Below, in pieces: positions 1 to 9,109 of a stretch of DNA of 64,000 nucleotides. The notes under the pieces are model-generated. The model saw only the letters and a program-made list of their open reading frames with translations, was not told the DNA's origin and ran no database searches. The position numbers and the translations under genes were made by a program. The first letter of the stretch is position 1. The number at the start of each line of letters is the position of its first letter. Source of the DNA: Paraburkholderia largidicola (lineage in GTDB: Bacteria > Pseudomonadota > Gammaproteobacteria > Burkholderiales > Burkholderiaceae); assembly GCF_013426895.1 (NCBI RefSeq), contig NZ_AP023174.1, positions 3,472,001-3,536,000 of the forward strand. Reading direction: 5' to 3'.

Positions 1-39
1 GATTTATCGACGACTTTTCGGCGATTGGAGAGATCGCTG

Positions 40-65
40 CTGCCGGCCGCTCGCGAGGCCGGCAG
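40..65 (-). terminator. GC-rich hairpin after the TpsA-like gene
   Basis: A 9-bp perfect stem (CTGCCGGCC and its complement) with an 8-nt loop begins 14 bp past the stop codon of the leftward gene. No clear T-tract follows, so termination is inferred from position and stem stability. Confidence 0.45.
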
Positions 66-79
66 CGTAGGTGGCGCGA

Positions 80-3000
80 TTAGCTCGTCAGATCGATACC
101 ATCGGATGCGCGCGACGGCTCGGCATGCATTGGATCGATCCCTCGTTGCAGCCAGCCGTGCGCTTTCACGACATACGGCTTCCCGTTCGACACACCGCTC
201 TCCGTATAGAAGAACTCGTGCGTCTGCATGTTCACCGACAGATCGGCCTTCGTTTGTGACGTCGTATCTTCAAAATCGAAGTGTTTGATGCCGTCGGCGG
301 CATCGCGCAAGGTCAGATGACGATTCAGAGCGCCGTTCCCCGTGAGCAATCGTGCATCCGCCACGTGGGTTGTCATGTCGATCGTGACGTGATCGAGCGA
401 TGCTTTGGCCCAGTACGACGATTCGCCGGCCTCGAGCGTCAACGGCTGCGCTTTCGCCAGATACCAGTGCTCCTCCGTGTGCGTAATGAAATAGGCTGCT
501 GCGCCGCCGATGCCCATTGTGCCCACCACGCCCGCCGCCACCGCTGCGCCGCTGCTGGAACCGCCTCCCGATGCGCTGCCCTGAGTCTGGCTCGATGCTC
601 CGTTCGTTCCACCGGCAGGAATGTCGCCCGATGTGCCGTTCGCGTCGTTGTTGATCGCGCCGTTGTCTGTGTTGGTATTGGCTCCGTTATTCCAGCCATT
701 GTCGGAATGGCTGCCCGACTCGTTGCTGGAGTTGTTGTCGGTGCTGCCGCCGTCGTCGGGTGTTCCGTTCGATCCGCCGTCATCCGCGTTGCTCGCGCCG
801 TTGCTGATGTTGATGATGAGCTTGCCGTTGTCGGTGATATCGATCGCGCCGCTCTGGTCGTAGCCGTATGCATGCGTCGAGTTGCCATCGATCACCAGCG
901 TGCCGTTTCCGGAGACATCGATCGTGCCGTTCATGTCGACACCCGTCGCGTTCACCGAATCGCCACGGATCTCGCCGTTCGCGTTGTCGCCAATGTTGAT
1001 GTTGCCGTTCAGATCTATGCCGTCGCCTTCGGACGATTGACCCGTCAGGTTCGACACGCCGCTGTCGGCGACTTCGATCGTGCCGTTTTGTGCGATGCCT
1101 GCGCCGTTTGTCGACAAGCCCCAGATATTGCTGGTGCCGTTGTCCGCGACATGAATCGTTCCCGTCTGGTCGACGCCTTCGCCATTGACGGACGTGCCCG
1201 TGATATTCGACACGCCGTTGTCCGCGACTTCGATCGTGCCGTTCTGGTCGACGCCCACTGCATTCGACGATACGCCCCAGATATTGCTGGCACCGTTGTC
1301 CGCGACATGAATCGATCCCGTCTGATCGACGCCGTCACCCTTGACGGACGTGCCCGTGATATTCGACACGCCGTTGTCCACAACTTCGATCGTGCCGTTC
1401 TGGTCGACGCCCGCTGCATCCGACGATACGCCCCAGATATTGCTGGCACCGTTGTCCGCGACATGAATCGCGCCTGTCTGATCGACGCCGATGCCCTCGT
1501 CCGAGCGTCCGCTGATATTCGACACGCCTGCGCCCGACACCGCGAGCGACCCGTTCTGCTCGACGCCCGCCGCATTCGCAGAGATGCCGCTGATGTCGCT
1601 CGTGCCTGTATCCGCAACGACAATCGCGCCGTGCAGATCGACGCCTTCTGCATCGATCGATCGGCCTGTAACGCTGGACGCACCAGTCTCCGATATCACG
1701 ATTGCGCCGCCCAACGCGACGCCGTCACCGGCATTGGACATGCCCTCGATCCGGCTCGTCCCGTTGCCAGCAACGGCAATCGAACCATTGCCGCGTTGTA
1801 CGACACCTTCGGCATTCGTCGATGTCCCTGCAATGCTGGATGCCCCGTCCCCGGAAATCGCGACCGCACCATTCTGCGCGACGCCCGCGGCATTGATCGA
1901 CGCGCCTTCGATCCAACTCGTCGCCTGCTCACCGATATTCAGCGTGCCATTCAGATCGACGCCATCACGACCAGTCGAATTACCCGTCACATTCAACGAG
2001 CCTTGGCCGGCAAGGTCGATCACACCGTTCTGCGACACGCCCGCGCCGGCTGTAGACACCCCCGACACAGCGGCCGCGCCGTTTTCCTCGACGAGCAGTG
2101 CGCCGTTCTGCTCGACACCGCTGCCAGTCGTCGATACGCCGTTCACCACGAGCTGACCCGTTCCGCTGACGCTCGCCGCGAGGTTGTTCGCCATCGTCAC
2201 GCCCGCGCCCGTTTGCGCACTGCCGCTGACGAATGCCGATGCGTTGCCGGAAACATCGAATGCGTCTTTCAGCAGTACGCCCGAATTGCCGCCCGACTTA
2301 CCGTCGACGTGAAGCGTTCCGTTATCGCCGACATCCGTGGTCGAAAGCGCGACGCCGTAGCCGTTACCGCCCGATACGCCGCGCACGTTGGCCGTCCCAT
2401 TGCCGCTGACATTCAGATGATTGCCCGACTGATTGCCGACCGATACGCCCGTTCCCGAACCTGACGTGCCATTCAGATCGAAGCTGCCGTTGCCCGTCAC
2501 GTCGATACTGCCGAAGCCGACGAAACCCGTCGTCGAACCCGATGCGTTTCCGGTGATGCTCAATGCGCCATCGTCTGCCACCGACAGGCTGCCGTTGCTC
2601 TGAATGGCGTTCGCGTTAGTCGAACTGCCACTGATGTCGAGCTTTCCCTGCTGGTCGACGGCGGTGTGGCCCGTAAGCGAAATGCCGTTGCCATTCACCG
2701 ATGTCCCGGCGACATCCGCCGAGCCGTCACCGGCAACATGAATGCTCGCGGTCGACGATTGACTCACGCCTATGCCGTTGAATGAAGTGCCGCTGATCGT
2801 GAGCACCGCGGCGTCGCGCACGGCTAAATTGCCGTTCAGGCTGACGCCATCGGCGTTGCGCGACGAGCCGGAGATGTTCAGCGTGCCATTGCCGTTCGCT
2901 TCGAGCGCGCCCGTCAGATAGACGCCTGCCCCAGTCGACGCAGCGCCCGCGATCGTGCCGCTGCCGATGTTCAGCGCATGGCCATCGAGTTCGACGGCGC

Positions 3001-4723
3001 GCCTTCCCGCGGCCTGACCGGGGCCGCCTGTCGTGTTGCCGCTGATCGTGAGGTCGCCGCCATTCAGATCGAATGTACTCGCGGCCGTCTGGTTGACGGA
3101 TCCGTTTGCCGCGCCCATCGCGGCCGTCAGGTTCAGATTCAGTTTGTCGGACGTCGACGTGATGTTGCCGTTCAGTGCGATGCTGCCGTCGGCCGCGAGC
3201 GTCAGGTTCGCCACGCCGCCTGCCGTCTTCGTGATATCCGCACCGGCCTGCTGCACGATGTTGCCCGTCGCCGTGCCCGCGCTTGCCGTCGTGATCGTCA
3301 CGTCCGTGCCCGCGTTCAGCGCGTTGCTGATCGTCGTGTTCTTTACCGTCGCGCTCGTGTTTGAGCCGCCGCTGAACGTGCCGTCGAATACGTTGCCGCT
3401 GTAGTTCGCATCCGCGCCCGTCGCGATGGTGATATTGGTCGGATCGATCAGCCATTCGCCAGACTTGCCATTCGGCGCTGCTGCGCTCACCGTGCCTTCG
3501 ACATTCAGGCTATGGCCCGAGGTTTCGACGAAGCCGCCGTTACCCTGGCTCGAACCTGCCTTGATCGACGCGCCCGCATCCACCTGCGTGAAGTTCGCGA
3601 ACTGCACGCCGTCCTGCAGCATCGATTGCGCCTGCGTGCCGTCCAGCTTGTGCAGGCTGTCACCACCGATGATCACCTTGCCGCCTTGCGTCGCACCGCT
3701 TGCATCGATGCTCGCGTTACCGAATACACCGACGCGGTCGCCCGACAGCACCACCGTGCCGCCCGCGCCCGTCGCGTTCGATGCATCGATCCTGCCCGTC
3801 ACCGCCACATCGCCCGTGTTGCCTGCATCGGCCACCACCGTGCCCGCGCGCGTCACGCCATCCAGATTCACCACCGTGTTCAGCAGCGTGTTGCTGCCGC
3901 GTGCCGTCAGCAGCACCGCACCGTTCTGTGCGTTGATTGTGCCGCTGTTTTCTGCCAGCGCGTTCGCCGTCGCGTTCGTCAGCGTCAGCTGGATGCCCTG
4001 GCCGTTAGCCAGCGCCACCGTCGCACTGTCGCCTGCTGCGAGCACCACCTGGCCGCCCGGCGCCGTCGTGATCGAGCCTGTGTTACGCGCCTGATCGCCC
4101 ATCAGCGTCACATAGCCCTGCGCCTGGATCGTACCGTCGTTGACCACGCCTGCGTTCGTGCCCGACGACTTCAGTTCCAGCGGGCCGCCCGCCATGAACT
4201 GGTTCGTATCGATCGGTTTGGTCGTCGCCAGCAGCGAGCCCACGTTGACCACCGCCCCCTTGCCGAACAGCACGCCGTTGGCGTTCTGGATCAGCACCTG
4301 GCCGTTGGCCAGCAGCGTGCCCTGAATGTTCGACGGCACACCCGTCACCACGCGATTCAGCGCCTGCGCCTGCGCGTTGGGCTGGTTGAATTGCACCGTA
4401 TTGCCCTGGCCGACGTTGAACGTATCCCAGTTGATGACCGCGCGCTGGCTGCCCTGGTTGATGTTCATCGTGTTCGCATTCTGCGAGATCGCGGCTTGGC
4501 CCGCGACCACCTGGCCGTTGGTCGGCAGCGCCTGTGCGTGTGCGAGCGACGGATCCAGTGCCAGCAGCGCGAGCGCCGCCGTTGCCGTCAGCGAGGACAC
4601 AATGCGGGCACCTCGTCCTCTCTTGCTCGACGAACTCTTGCGCTGGCTGGATCTGTTTTCTGCGACCGCGATCAACATGCCCAGTCGTTTGCTGAACTTG
4701 AGGCGGAATCGTTTTTTGTTCAT
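80..4723 (-). CDS. Filamentous hemagglutinin-like TpsA protein with tandem repeats and a C-terminal membrane segment
   Basis: The protein has 1547 residues from the chosen ATG at 4723. That start begins a typical extended signal peptide (MNKKRFRLKFSKRLGMLIAV), a hydrophobic segment at about 41-56 and an AHA cleavage site near residue 63. An in-frame ATG at 4780 would add 19 unlikely residues. Residues 64 to about 320 resemble the TPS/haemagglutination-activity domain, with GQ and asparagine-rich motifs and NANGVLFG. The middle consists of degenerate units of about 26 residues containing NGV, GVDQ and ADNG motifs. An Asn/Gly/Ser/Asp-rich linker, a Gly/Ala-rich hydrophobic helix and about 130 further residues complete it. 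TpsA proteins are exported by a TpsB partner; none lies on the visible side. The C-terminal membrane segment is atypical for a secreted TpsA exoprotein. Confidence 0.8.
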   Translation of the reverse strand: MNKKRFRLKFSKRLGMLIAVAENRSSQRKSSSSKRGRGARIVSSLTATAALALLALDPSLAHAQALPTNGQVVAGQAAISQNANTMNINQGSQRAVINWDTFNVGQGNTVQFNQPNAQAQALNRVVTGVPSNIQGTLLANGQVLIQNANGVLFGKGAVVNVGSLLATTKPIDTNQFMAGGPLELKSSGTNAGVVNDGTIQAQGYVTLMGDQARNTGSITTAPGGQVVLAAGDSATVALANGQGIQLTLTNATANALAENSGTINAQNGAVLLTARGSNTLLNTVVNLDGVTRAGTVVADAGNTGDVAVTGRIDASNATGAGGTVVLSGDRVGVFGNASIDASGATQGGKVIIGGDSLHKLDGTQAQSMLQDGVQFANFTQVDAGASIKAGSSQGNGGFVETSGHSLNVEGTVSAAAPNGKSGEWLIDPTNITIATGADANYSGNVFDGTFSGGSNTSATVKNTTISNALNAGTDVTITTASAGTATGNIVQQAGADITKTAGGVANLTLAADGSIALNGNITSTSDKLNLNLTAAMGAANGSVNQTAASTFDLNGGDLTISGNTTGGPGQAAGRRAVELDGHALNIGSGTIAGAASTGAGVYLTGALEANGNGTLNISGSSRNADGVSLNGNLAVRDAAVLTISGTSFNGIGVSQSSTASIHVAGDGSADVAGTSVNGNGISLTGHTAVDQQGKLDISGSSTNANAIQSNGSLSVADDGALSITGNASGSTTGFVGFGSIDVTGNGSFDLNGTSGSGTGVSVGNQSGNHLNVSGNGTANVRGVSGGNGYGVALSTTDVGDNGTLHVDGKSGGNSGVLLKDAFDVSGNASAFVSGSAQTGAGVTMANNLAASVSGTGQLVVNGVSTTGSGVEQNGALLVEENGAAAVSGVSTAGAGVSQNGVIDLAGQGSLNVTGNSTGRDGVDLNGTLNIGEQATSWIEGASINAAGVAQNGAVAISGDGASSIAGTSTNAEGVVQRGNGSIAVAGNGTSRIEGMSNAGDGVALGGAIVISETGASSVTGRSIDAEGVDLHGAIVVADTGTSDISGISANAAGVEQNGSLAVSGAGVSNISGRSDEGIGVDQTGAIHVADNGASNIWGVSSDAAGVDQNGTIEVVDNGVSNITGTSVKGDGVDQTGSIHVADNGASNIWGVSSNAVGVDQNGTIEVADNGVSNITGTSVNGEGVDQTGTIHVADNGTSNIWGLSTNGAGIAQNGTIEVADSGVSNLTGQSSEGDGIDLNGNINIGDNANGEIRGDSVNATGVDMNGTIDVSGNGTLVIDGNSTHAYGYDQSGAIDITDNGKLIINISNGASNADDGGSNGTPDDGGSTDNNSSNESGSHSDNGWNNGANTNTDNGAINNDANGTSGDIPAGGTNGASSQTQGSASGGGSSSGAAVAAGVVGTMGIGGAAAYFITHTEEHWYLAKAQPLTLEAGESSYWAKASLDHVTIDMTTHVADARLLTGNGALNRHLTLRDAADGIKHFDFEDTTSQTKADLSVNMQTHEFFYTESGVSNGKPYVVKAHGWLQRGIDPMHAEPSRASDGIDLTS
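1019..1486 (-). repeat. Three tandem 156-bp coding repeats in the TpsA-like gene
   Basis: Three consecutive 156-bp units encode 52 residues each, and each unit is made of two related 26-residue halves. One half contains VDQTG and IHVADNG, the other VDQNG, TIEV and DNGVSN. The motif atgaatcg recurs at 1151, 1307 and 1463, exactly 156 bp apart. Units are far more alike at DNA level than the rest of the repeat region, which suggests recent duplication or gene conversion. Confidence 0.85.
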
Positions 4724-4966
4724 GTAGGCGGACTGACGGAGAGGTAAACGATAAGATCGCTTCGTTTCAGAGCGATCCATTTATATGGATACCTAATCAA
4801 AATGATCAGGCAAGCCAACCCGTAATCCTAGAACGCGAGGACCACACCCGTTGTAGTCACGTTCCGAATGCTCGTCGTATTTGTCTGAAATTCGGCGCGT
4901 GATTCGCGTCGCTTCACCGAAAAGCGAATAGACGAGTGAAACTTCCGCCGAACGGCGATGAAGCTT

Positions 4967-6016
4967 CTATCGACACCCGCCAAATCGTTCATCGACTTCA
5001 CGCGGAATATTCTCCGGCGTGACGACGACCACCGACGACGACGCACTCACCGCCGACGCCGGCAACAGCTTGTGAAAGCTCATCACATGCTGGCACGCGC
5101 ACCGCATGTCCTGCCGCAGATCGTGATACAGAACTGCGGTGATTTCGCGCCCATGCAGCAGCTGCACGTTTTCGCGGTCCAGATCGTGCCCGATGAAGCA
5201 CTTCGGATGCTGATTCACCGCCTTCAGCGCGCGCAGAATGGCGGCATTGCCGCCACCCATCGAATAAACCGCGGTGATTTTCTGTCCCGCTCCCACAGCC
5301 TGGCGCACCCGCTCTTCCGTTTCCGCATCGAGCCCCTGCCCGCCGCTCGCGTCGATCAGGTCAAGATGCGCGTAGCGCTCGCGCAGCGTGGCACGAAAAC
5401 TGGCCTCGCGTTGCTCTTCGCCGCGAAAGCGTTCATTGCTCATCGTCACGAGCACGTTGCCCGCGTGCTTGCCGAGCGAATGTCCGATCAGATACGCCGC
5501 CGTCGCGCCGCCGACACGATTGTCCAGTCCCGCATACGCAATGCGTTCCGACGCCGGGATGTCGGTGAACATCGTCACGACGGGAATCTCGCGCTGTTTC
5601 AAATCGGCGATAGCCTGCGCAATCTCGGGCACGTCCCGCGCTTTCAGGAAAACACCGTGACTGCCGCGTCGCGCAATGGCGCGCAGCGCATCGACGACCT
5701 GCGCCGTCGTCATCGTTTCCTGCATCAGAAAGCGCGGCCGGAAGATCGCAGGATGCAGGCCCGGCACGATGTCTTCCAGGGCATCGCGGATTTCGTCTGC
5801 AAAACGGCGCGGCGCCTCGACCACCACGTCGATGACGAGCTTGCGGCCGCTCGTCGCCATCGTCAGCTGCTGCTTCTCCAGTTCCCGGATCGCTTGCTCG
5901 ACGCGCCGCCGCGTGTGCTCGCGAACGTGCGCGCGGCCGTTCAGCACGCGGTCGACGGTCGCCGTGCCGAGTCCCGCCTGCAAAGCGATTTCCTTGATCA
6001 GAAAGGGATGACTCAT
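4967..6016 (-). CDS. LacI-family transcriptional regulator
   Basis: This 349-residue protein has the standard LacI-family length and layout. Residues 1-50 form the helix-turn-helix (IKEIALQAGLGTATVDRVLN, then RAHVREHTRRRVEQA), followed by a hinge and a periplasmic-binding-protein-like sugar domain. It is divergent from the dioxygenase gene, with 128 bp between the starts, so it probably controls that dioxygenase and dehydrogenase pair. The effector cannot be read from sequence; a sugar, inositol-like compound or other small metabolite is possible. Confidence 0.9.
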   Translation of the reverse strand: MSHPFLIKEIALQAGLGTATVDRVLNGRAHVREHTRRRVEQAIRELEKQQLTMATSGRKLVIDVVVEAPRRFADEIRDALEDIVPGLHPAIFRPRFLMQETMTTAQVVDALRAIARRGSHGVFLKARDVPEIAQAIADLKQREIPVVTMFTDIPASERIAYAGLDNRVGGATAAYLIGHSLGKHAGNVLVTMSNERFRGEEQREASFRATLRERYAHLDLIDASGGQGLDAETEERVRQAVGAGQKITAVYSMGGGNAAILRALKAVNQHPKCFIGHDLDRENVQLLHGREITAVLYHDLRQDMRCACQHVMSFHKLLPASAVSASSSVVVVTPENIPREVDERFGGCR

Positions 6017-6117
6017 GGCTCACCGAACGAACGCGCCGCCCGTTCTTGATGTGTTTTTGATGTTTCGATGGTAACGCAGCGACGGAGATTGCGGATAAGC
6101 TGGTTCGCAGCATCGGA

Positions 6118-6129
6118 CAAACCGGTTGC
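6118..6129. promoter_or_regulatory. Candidate LacI-family operator upstream of the dioxygenase gene
   Basis: The sequence CAAACCGGTTGC is a near-palindrome with a central CG, as many LacI-family operators have. It ends 15 bp before the start codon at 6145, where a repressor would block transcription or initiation. The assignment is inference from symmetry and position; no second copy was noticed nearby. Confidence 0.3.
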
Positions 6130-6144
6130 ATCGGAGGAGACGAG

Positions 6145-7335
6145 ATGAACCCCCAGCATCTGCCTTCAGGCGGACAAACATGGTTTCGCGAAGCCGACTG
6201 TTCCGTCGACGACTTCGCGTCGCTGATCGAAACCTCACGTGAAATGCGACCACGGCCGCGTCTTGCCGCCGACGTCGCCCACGCCATCCCCGTCTACGAC
6301 GGCGATGCGCTGCGGCCCATCGTGGCCGACGCGCATCGCCGTCCCGAACTGCTCGCCGAATGGGCCAGCGTTCTACTCGACGGCGCCGGCGTATTCGTGC
6401 TGCACCGCGCGTACGACGACACGACCGCCATCGACGACGCGACCGCAATCTTCGAATCGATCATTCGTAGCGAGCGCAAGGCGGGCGGCGGTGCCGATCA
6501 CTTCGCGAAGGCGGGCGCGAACGACCGCATCTGGAACGCGCAGGAAAAGCTGTGCCTCGCGGCACCGGAGGTGTTCGTCCGCTACTTCGCGAATCCCGTT
6601 CTGGTGGCGGCCGCCGAAGCGTGGCTCGGGCCCGCGTATCAGATGACGTCACAGGTGAACGTCGTGCGGCCGGGCGGCGAAGCGCAACAGGCGCACCGCG
6701 ATTTCCATTTGGGCTTTCTCACCGTCGACGAAGCGCAGCGTTTTCCCGCGCATGTGCACACGATGTCGGCGCTGCTGACGCTGCAAGGCGCCGTCGCACA
6801 CACCGACATGCCCGTCGAGAGCGGCCCGACCAAGCTGCTGCCGTTCTCGCAGCGTTACCCGCAGGGCTATGTCGCGTGGCGACGCGCGGACTTCCGCGCG
6901 TATTTCGAATCGCACTACGCGCAGTTGCCGCTGCGAAAAGGCGACGCGCTGTTCTTCAATCCCGCGCTGTTTCACGCTGCCGGCTCGAACCGCACGCAAG
7001 ACGTGCAACGGATGGCGAACCTGCTGCAGGTGTCGTCGGCGTATGGGCGCGCCATGGAATCGCTCGATCGCACGAGAATGTGCAACGCCGTGTTTCCCGT
7101 GTTGCGGGACATGCGCGCGCAGCAGCGTCTCGACGCGGCGCAAACGGCGGCTGTCATCGCGTCGTGCGCGGAAGGCTACGCGTTCCCGACGAATCTCGAT
7201 CGCAATCCGCCTGTGGGCGGACTCGCGCCAGCCAGTCAGCAGCAGATCCTCGCGACCGCGCTCGACGAAAGCTGGTCCGACGAGCAATTCGCCGACGCGC
7301 TGCGCAACCTCGAGTTCCGCAACGCGACGCATTAG
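6145..7335 (+). CDS. Phytanoyl-CoA dioxygenase (PhyH) family protein
   Basis: This 396-residue protein is a predicted Fe(II)/2-oxoglutarate-dependent oxygenase. The iron-binding triad is visible as His184-x-Asp186 (in QQAHRDFHLGF) and His277 (in ALFHAAGSNRT); Arg283 can bind the 2-oxoglutarate carboxylate. The start is supported by a strong GGAGGAG ribosome-binding site. A dehydrogenase gene follows after 30 bp, so hydroxylation followed by oxidation of one substrate is plausible. The substrate is unknown; the family is not restricted to phytanoyl-CoA. Confidence 0.85.
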   Translation: MNPQHLPSGGQTWFREADCSVDDFASLIETSREMRPRPRLAADVAHAIPVYDGDALRPIVADAHRRPELLAEWASVLLDGAGVFVLHRAYDDTTAIDDATAIFESIIRSERKAGGGADHFAKAGANDRIWNAQEKLCLAAPEVFVRYFANPVLVAAAEAWLGPAYQMTSQVNVVRPGGEAQQAHRDFHLGFLTVDEAQRFPAHVHTMSALLTLQGAVAHTDMPVESGPTKLLPFSQRYPQGYVAWRRADFRAYFESHYAQLPLRKGDALFFNPALFHAAGSNRTQDVQRMANLLQVSSAYGRAMESLDRTRMCNAVFPVLRDMRAQQRLDAAQTAAVIASCAEGYAFPTNLDRNPPVGGLAPASQQQILATALDESWSDEQFADALRNLEFRNATH

Positions 7336-7365
7336 CCCCGCACATTCGATAACGACGGAGACGAC

Positions 7366-8520
7366 ATGGTGACAGGCACGATTGGCCGGCGCATCCGGCT
7401 GGGATTGATCGGCGGCGGGCCGGGCTCGATCATCGGCGAGACGCATCGCATTGCGGCGCGCCTGGACGGCCAGTACGACATCGTTGCAGCCGCGCTGTCG
7501 TCGAATCCCGACCGCGCGCGGCAGGCGGCGCTCGACCTCGGCATCGGCGCGGACCGCGCGTACGCGTCGTGGCAACAGATGCTCGAAGCGGAAGCGGCGC
7601 GCCCCGACCGCATCGACGCCGTCGCTGTGATGACGCCCAACGACTCGCATCACCCGATCTGTATGCTGGCGCTGGAGCGCGGCTTCCATGTGATCTGCGA
7701 CAAGCCGCTGGCCAACGATCTCGCGCAGGCACGCGAGATCGCCGCGCGCGTGGAGGCGACGCACGCGGAGTTCTGCGTGACCTATTGCTACACCGGCTTT
7801 CCGATGGTGCGTCAGGCGCGCGACATGATCCGCGCGGGCGAACTCGGCGAGATTCGCCAGGTGCATCTGCAGTATGTGCAGAGTTATCTGGCCGGCCACG
7901 ATCTGCCGGCCGGCTGGCGCACGGAAGCGGGACGCGCGGGCAGTTCGCTCGTGCTGATGGATATCGGCACGCATGCGTTTCATCTGGGTGCTTACGTGAC
8001 GGGGCTAGACGTAACGCGGTTGTGCGCGGACGTCGGGTCCGCAATTCCCGGCCGCACCGTCGACGACTACGTTTCCGCGTTGCTGCGCTACGAGAACGGC
8101 GCGCGCGGTTCGCTGTGGGTCACGAATGCGGCAGCGGGCTCGGAGCACGGATTGAGCTTCCGCATTCACGGCGACAAGGGCGGGCTGGAGTGGCATCAGG
8201 AAGAGCCAAACCGGCTGATCCATCGGCGGCAGGACGCGTTCGAAGAAATCATCACGCGCCGGCTGGGGCCTGCGACGAGCGAAGGCGCACAGCGTTCGAC
8301 GCGTATCGCGATCGGTCATCCCGAAGGTTATCTGGAAGCGTTCGCGAATCTTTATACGGAGTTCGCGCAACGCGTTGCGACACGAATAGCGGGAACACCT
8401 GGCGACGACCAGCCGACGCTCTTTCCCGGCGTCGGCGACGGCGTGAAGGGACTGGCATTCGTTGCCGCATCGGTGAAAAGCATGGCGACGGGTGGCTGGC
8501 AGGAGGTCGAGCGCGTGTGA
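7366..8520 (+). CDS. Gfo/Idh/MocA-family NAD(P)-dependent oxidoreductase
   Basis: The 384-residue protein has an N-terminal Rossmann motif (GLIGGGPGSIIG, residues 13-24), the family's KP motif as CDKPLAND, and a DIGTHAFH motif at the active-site region. Family members oxidise or reduce sugars, inositols and related polyols. A GGAG site precedes the ATG, and the gene is co-directional with the dioxygenase just upstream, so both are probably one operon under the divergent LacI regulator. Substrate and direction are not determinable here. Confidence 0.9.
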   Translation: MVTGTIGRRIRLGLIGGGPGSIIGETHRIAARLDGQYDIVAAALSSNPDRARQAALDLGIGADRAYASWQQMLEAEAARPDRIDAVAVMTPNDSHHPICMLALERGFHVICDKPLANDLAQAREIAARVEATHAEFCVTYCYTGFPMVRQARDMIRAGELGEIRQVHLQYVQSYLAGHDLPAGWRTEAGRAGSSLVLMDIGTHAFHLGAYVTGLDVTRLCADVGSAIPGRTVDDYVSALLRYENGARGSLWVTNAAAGSEHGLSFRIHGDKGGLEWHQEEPNRLIHRRQDAFEEIITRRLGPATSEGAQRSTRIAIGHPEGYLEAFANLYTEFAQRVATRIAGTPGDDQPTLFPGVGDGVKGLAFVAASVKSMATGGWQEVERV

Positions 8521-8536
8521 GACGCGCTCACTGCAC

Positions 8537-8570
8537 GAAAAAAAAGCCCTGTTCCGCGGGGAACAGGGCT
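8537..8570 (-). terminator. Strong intrinsic terminator for leftward transcription
   Basis: A perfect 11-bp stem (AGCCCTGTTCC paired with GGAACAGGGCT, loop GCGG) is preceded on the + strand by a run of eight A. On the - strand this is a stem followed by T8, the classical intrinsic-terminator order. It lies just after the rightward dehydrogenase gene, but its polarity serves a leftward transcript from 8.6-9.0 kb. Confidence 0.75.
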
Positions 8571-8990
8571 CGGTGGATGAGTCATATCGAACAGGCGCGT
8601 GGATGCTTGCCGACTGCTGCTCATCACGAGAAGCTGTTATTAGTAAAAGCTCTTTTTGCTTCGATTGGCCCCGCGCCTACTCCTTGCTGCTAACCCCAAC
8701 TGCATTTGATGAACCGGTCTTTCGACTGCCTGTTGTTCGTGCTGCCTGTGTTGCTTGCGTTGCTTGTGTTGCCACTGCGACTGCAACTTCAAACCGCCAA
8801 TTCAAACTGCTGATTCCATTGCTGCGAGTACTTCGGTTGTTACATCGACTTCCGTTGCTGCGCCTACTGCTACTTCGGTGACTGCCACTGCCGGTGCTTC
8901 CGTTACTTCTGCTACGACTGCTGGCAACCTGCGGTCTTGCGCAACGCGGAGGGGAACCGCGTCGATGGGCTGTTGAATCGTCGCGCCATG
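8545..8990 (-). ncRNA. Candidate small RNA or short-peptide transcript
   Basis: A leftward unit of about 440 nt is delimited by a -10 box (TATACT) near 9000 and the T8 terminator at 8537-8570. No convincing protein spans it. A 25-codon frame starts at 8989, almost at the predicted +1 (MARRFNSPSTRF at its start, ending at 8912). Much of the remainder is 3-nt-periodic, low-complexity sequence rich in GCA, GTA, GAA and ACA, unlike the GC-ending codons of neighbouring genes. It could be a regulatory RNA, a leaderless basic peptide gene, or degenerate coding sequence. Confidence 0.35.
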
Positions 8991-8996
8991 GAAAGA

Positions 8997-9025
8997 AGTA
9001 TAGGAGCCGGCACGCGCATTCAATC
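8997..9025 (-). promoter_or_regulatory. Candidate sigma-70 promoter of the orphan leftward unit
   Basis: The -10 box TATACT (8997-9002) is paired with GATTGA at 17 bp spacing or TTGAAT at 15 bp. The predicted start of transcription is about 8990. The -35 match is weak; the -10 match and the downstream terminator make the case. Confidence 0.4.
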
Positions 9026-9109
9026 GATGGAAGCGAGGGCGAATCGTGGCCCAGTTCGGCCGTTTGTCCGCACGCACGCACGCCAGCCGGCGTGCGCGCC
9101 ACGTCACGC

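Noticed and set aside
281..2464. 727-codon rightward frame opposite the TpsA-like gene
   Set aside because: It is antisense to a strongly supported gene and is Arg/Ala/Asp-rich, as expected of a GC-rich shadow frame.
8537..8570. Terminator for the rightward Gfo/Idh/MocA gene
   Set aside because: The A-run precedes the stem on the + strand, so the T-run exists only for leftward transcription. It may act weakly both ways, but its polarity is leftward.
8755..8976. 73-codon rightward Thr/Ser/Val-rich frame in the orphan unit
   Set aside because: Low-complexity translation of the periodic region, no ribosome-binding site, and it overlaps another open frame on the other strand.
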